From positions 1 to 61,689 of the forward strand of contig JALOPI010000018.1 in the NCBI GenBank assembly GCA_025453975.1: a stretch of 61,689 nucleotides of DNA, in the 5' to 3' direction. A program made the translations under genes and the position numbers. The notes beneath the pieces are model-generated. The model was not told the DNA's origin and ran no database searches. It saw nothing but the letters and a program-made list of their open reading frames with translations. This stretch comes from Syntrophobacteraceae bacterium (GTDB lineage: Bacteria; Desulfobacterota; Syntrophobacteria; Syntrophobacterales; Syntrophobacteraceae). The stretch's first letter is position 1, and each line of letters begins with the position of its first letter. This document shows, in pieces, positions 61,687 to 61,689 of the stretch.

Positions 61687-61689
61687 GCC

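Overview
The window is GC-rich bacterial chromosome that looks like a strict anaerobe of the Desulfobacterota, perhaps close to the Syntrophobacterales. This is inferred from gene content only. The supporting genes are a monofunctional Ni-Fe CO dehydrogenase (cooS), a tungsten-type aldehyde:ferredoxin oxidoreductase (AOR), two iron-dependent alcohol dehydrogenases, an FmdE/MoeA-like molybdopterin protein, a two-subunit ADP-forming acyl-CoA synthetase, and two sigma-54 response regulator/histidine kinase pairs. I see no rRNA, tRNA, CRISPR array, phage or intact insertion sequence.

Left part (1-7.9 kb): an unassigned, repeat-bearing stretch; a fusion of a D-glutamate-cyclase-type domain to a degenerate, C-terminally shortened MurD; a small zinc-finger membrane protein; then phoH-pgpH-ybeY, all on the minus strand, followed upstream by a glutaredoxin.

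8-15 kb is an alcohol/aldehyde oxidation locus on the minus strand. An iron ADH and AOR lie behind a well-matched sigma-54 promoter (11095-11109). The operon upstream of that promoter encodes a second iron ADH, a soluble PAS histidine kinase and a sigma-54 activator. 16-24 kb carries a ModE-type regulator, an FmdE-MoeA-like fusion, a two-repeat cysteine-rich protein, a rhomboid, an L,D-transpeptidase, a small lipoprotein, a tyrosine phenol-lyase and an exported unknown.

24.5-32.5 kb (plus strand): an HNH protein, a ybbA-ybbP-tesA operon, a chagasin-type inhibitor directly followed by an exported papain-family protease with a BACON domain, an unknown protein and a Bcp peroxiredoxin. 32.5-40.7 kb is a fatty-acid modification region: FAD amine oxidase-like protein, DUF1365 and CFA synthase on the plus strand, and DUF1295 plus a second CFA-like methyltransferase on the minus strand, with an HPt protein and a REC-PAS-GAF-GGDEF-EAL protein between the two arms.

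40.8-54.9 kb (mostly minus): ADP-forming acyl-CoA synthetase subunits, a GPH-type transporter, a DUF1499 protein, two FHA proteins, a HEAT/SEC-C protein, a tandem universal stress protein, an RluA pseudouridine synthase, an RsmG-SpoU fusion and an OmpA-like lipoprotein. 55-61.7 kb: an AAA ATPase, a second sigma-54 response regulator/kinase pair, and cooS behind another strong sigma-54 promoter (59637-59652). Both kinases share the same C-X10-C-X2-C signature in their PAS domains, which suggests the two catabolic loci are sensed in a related, possibly redox- or metal-dependent, way.
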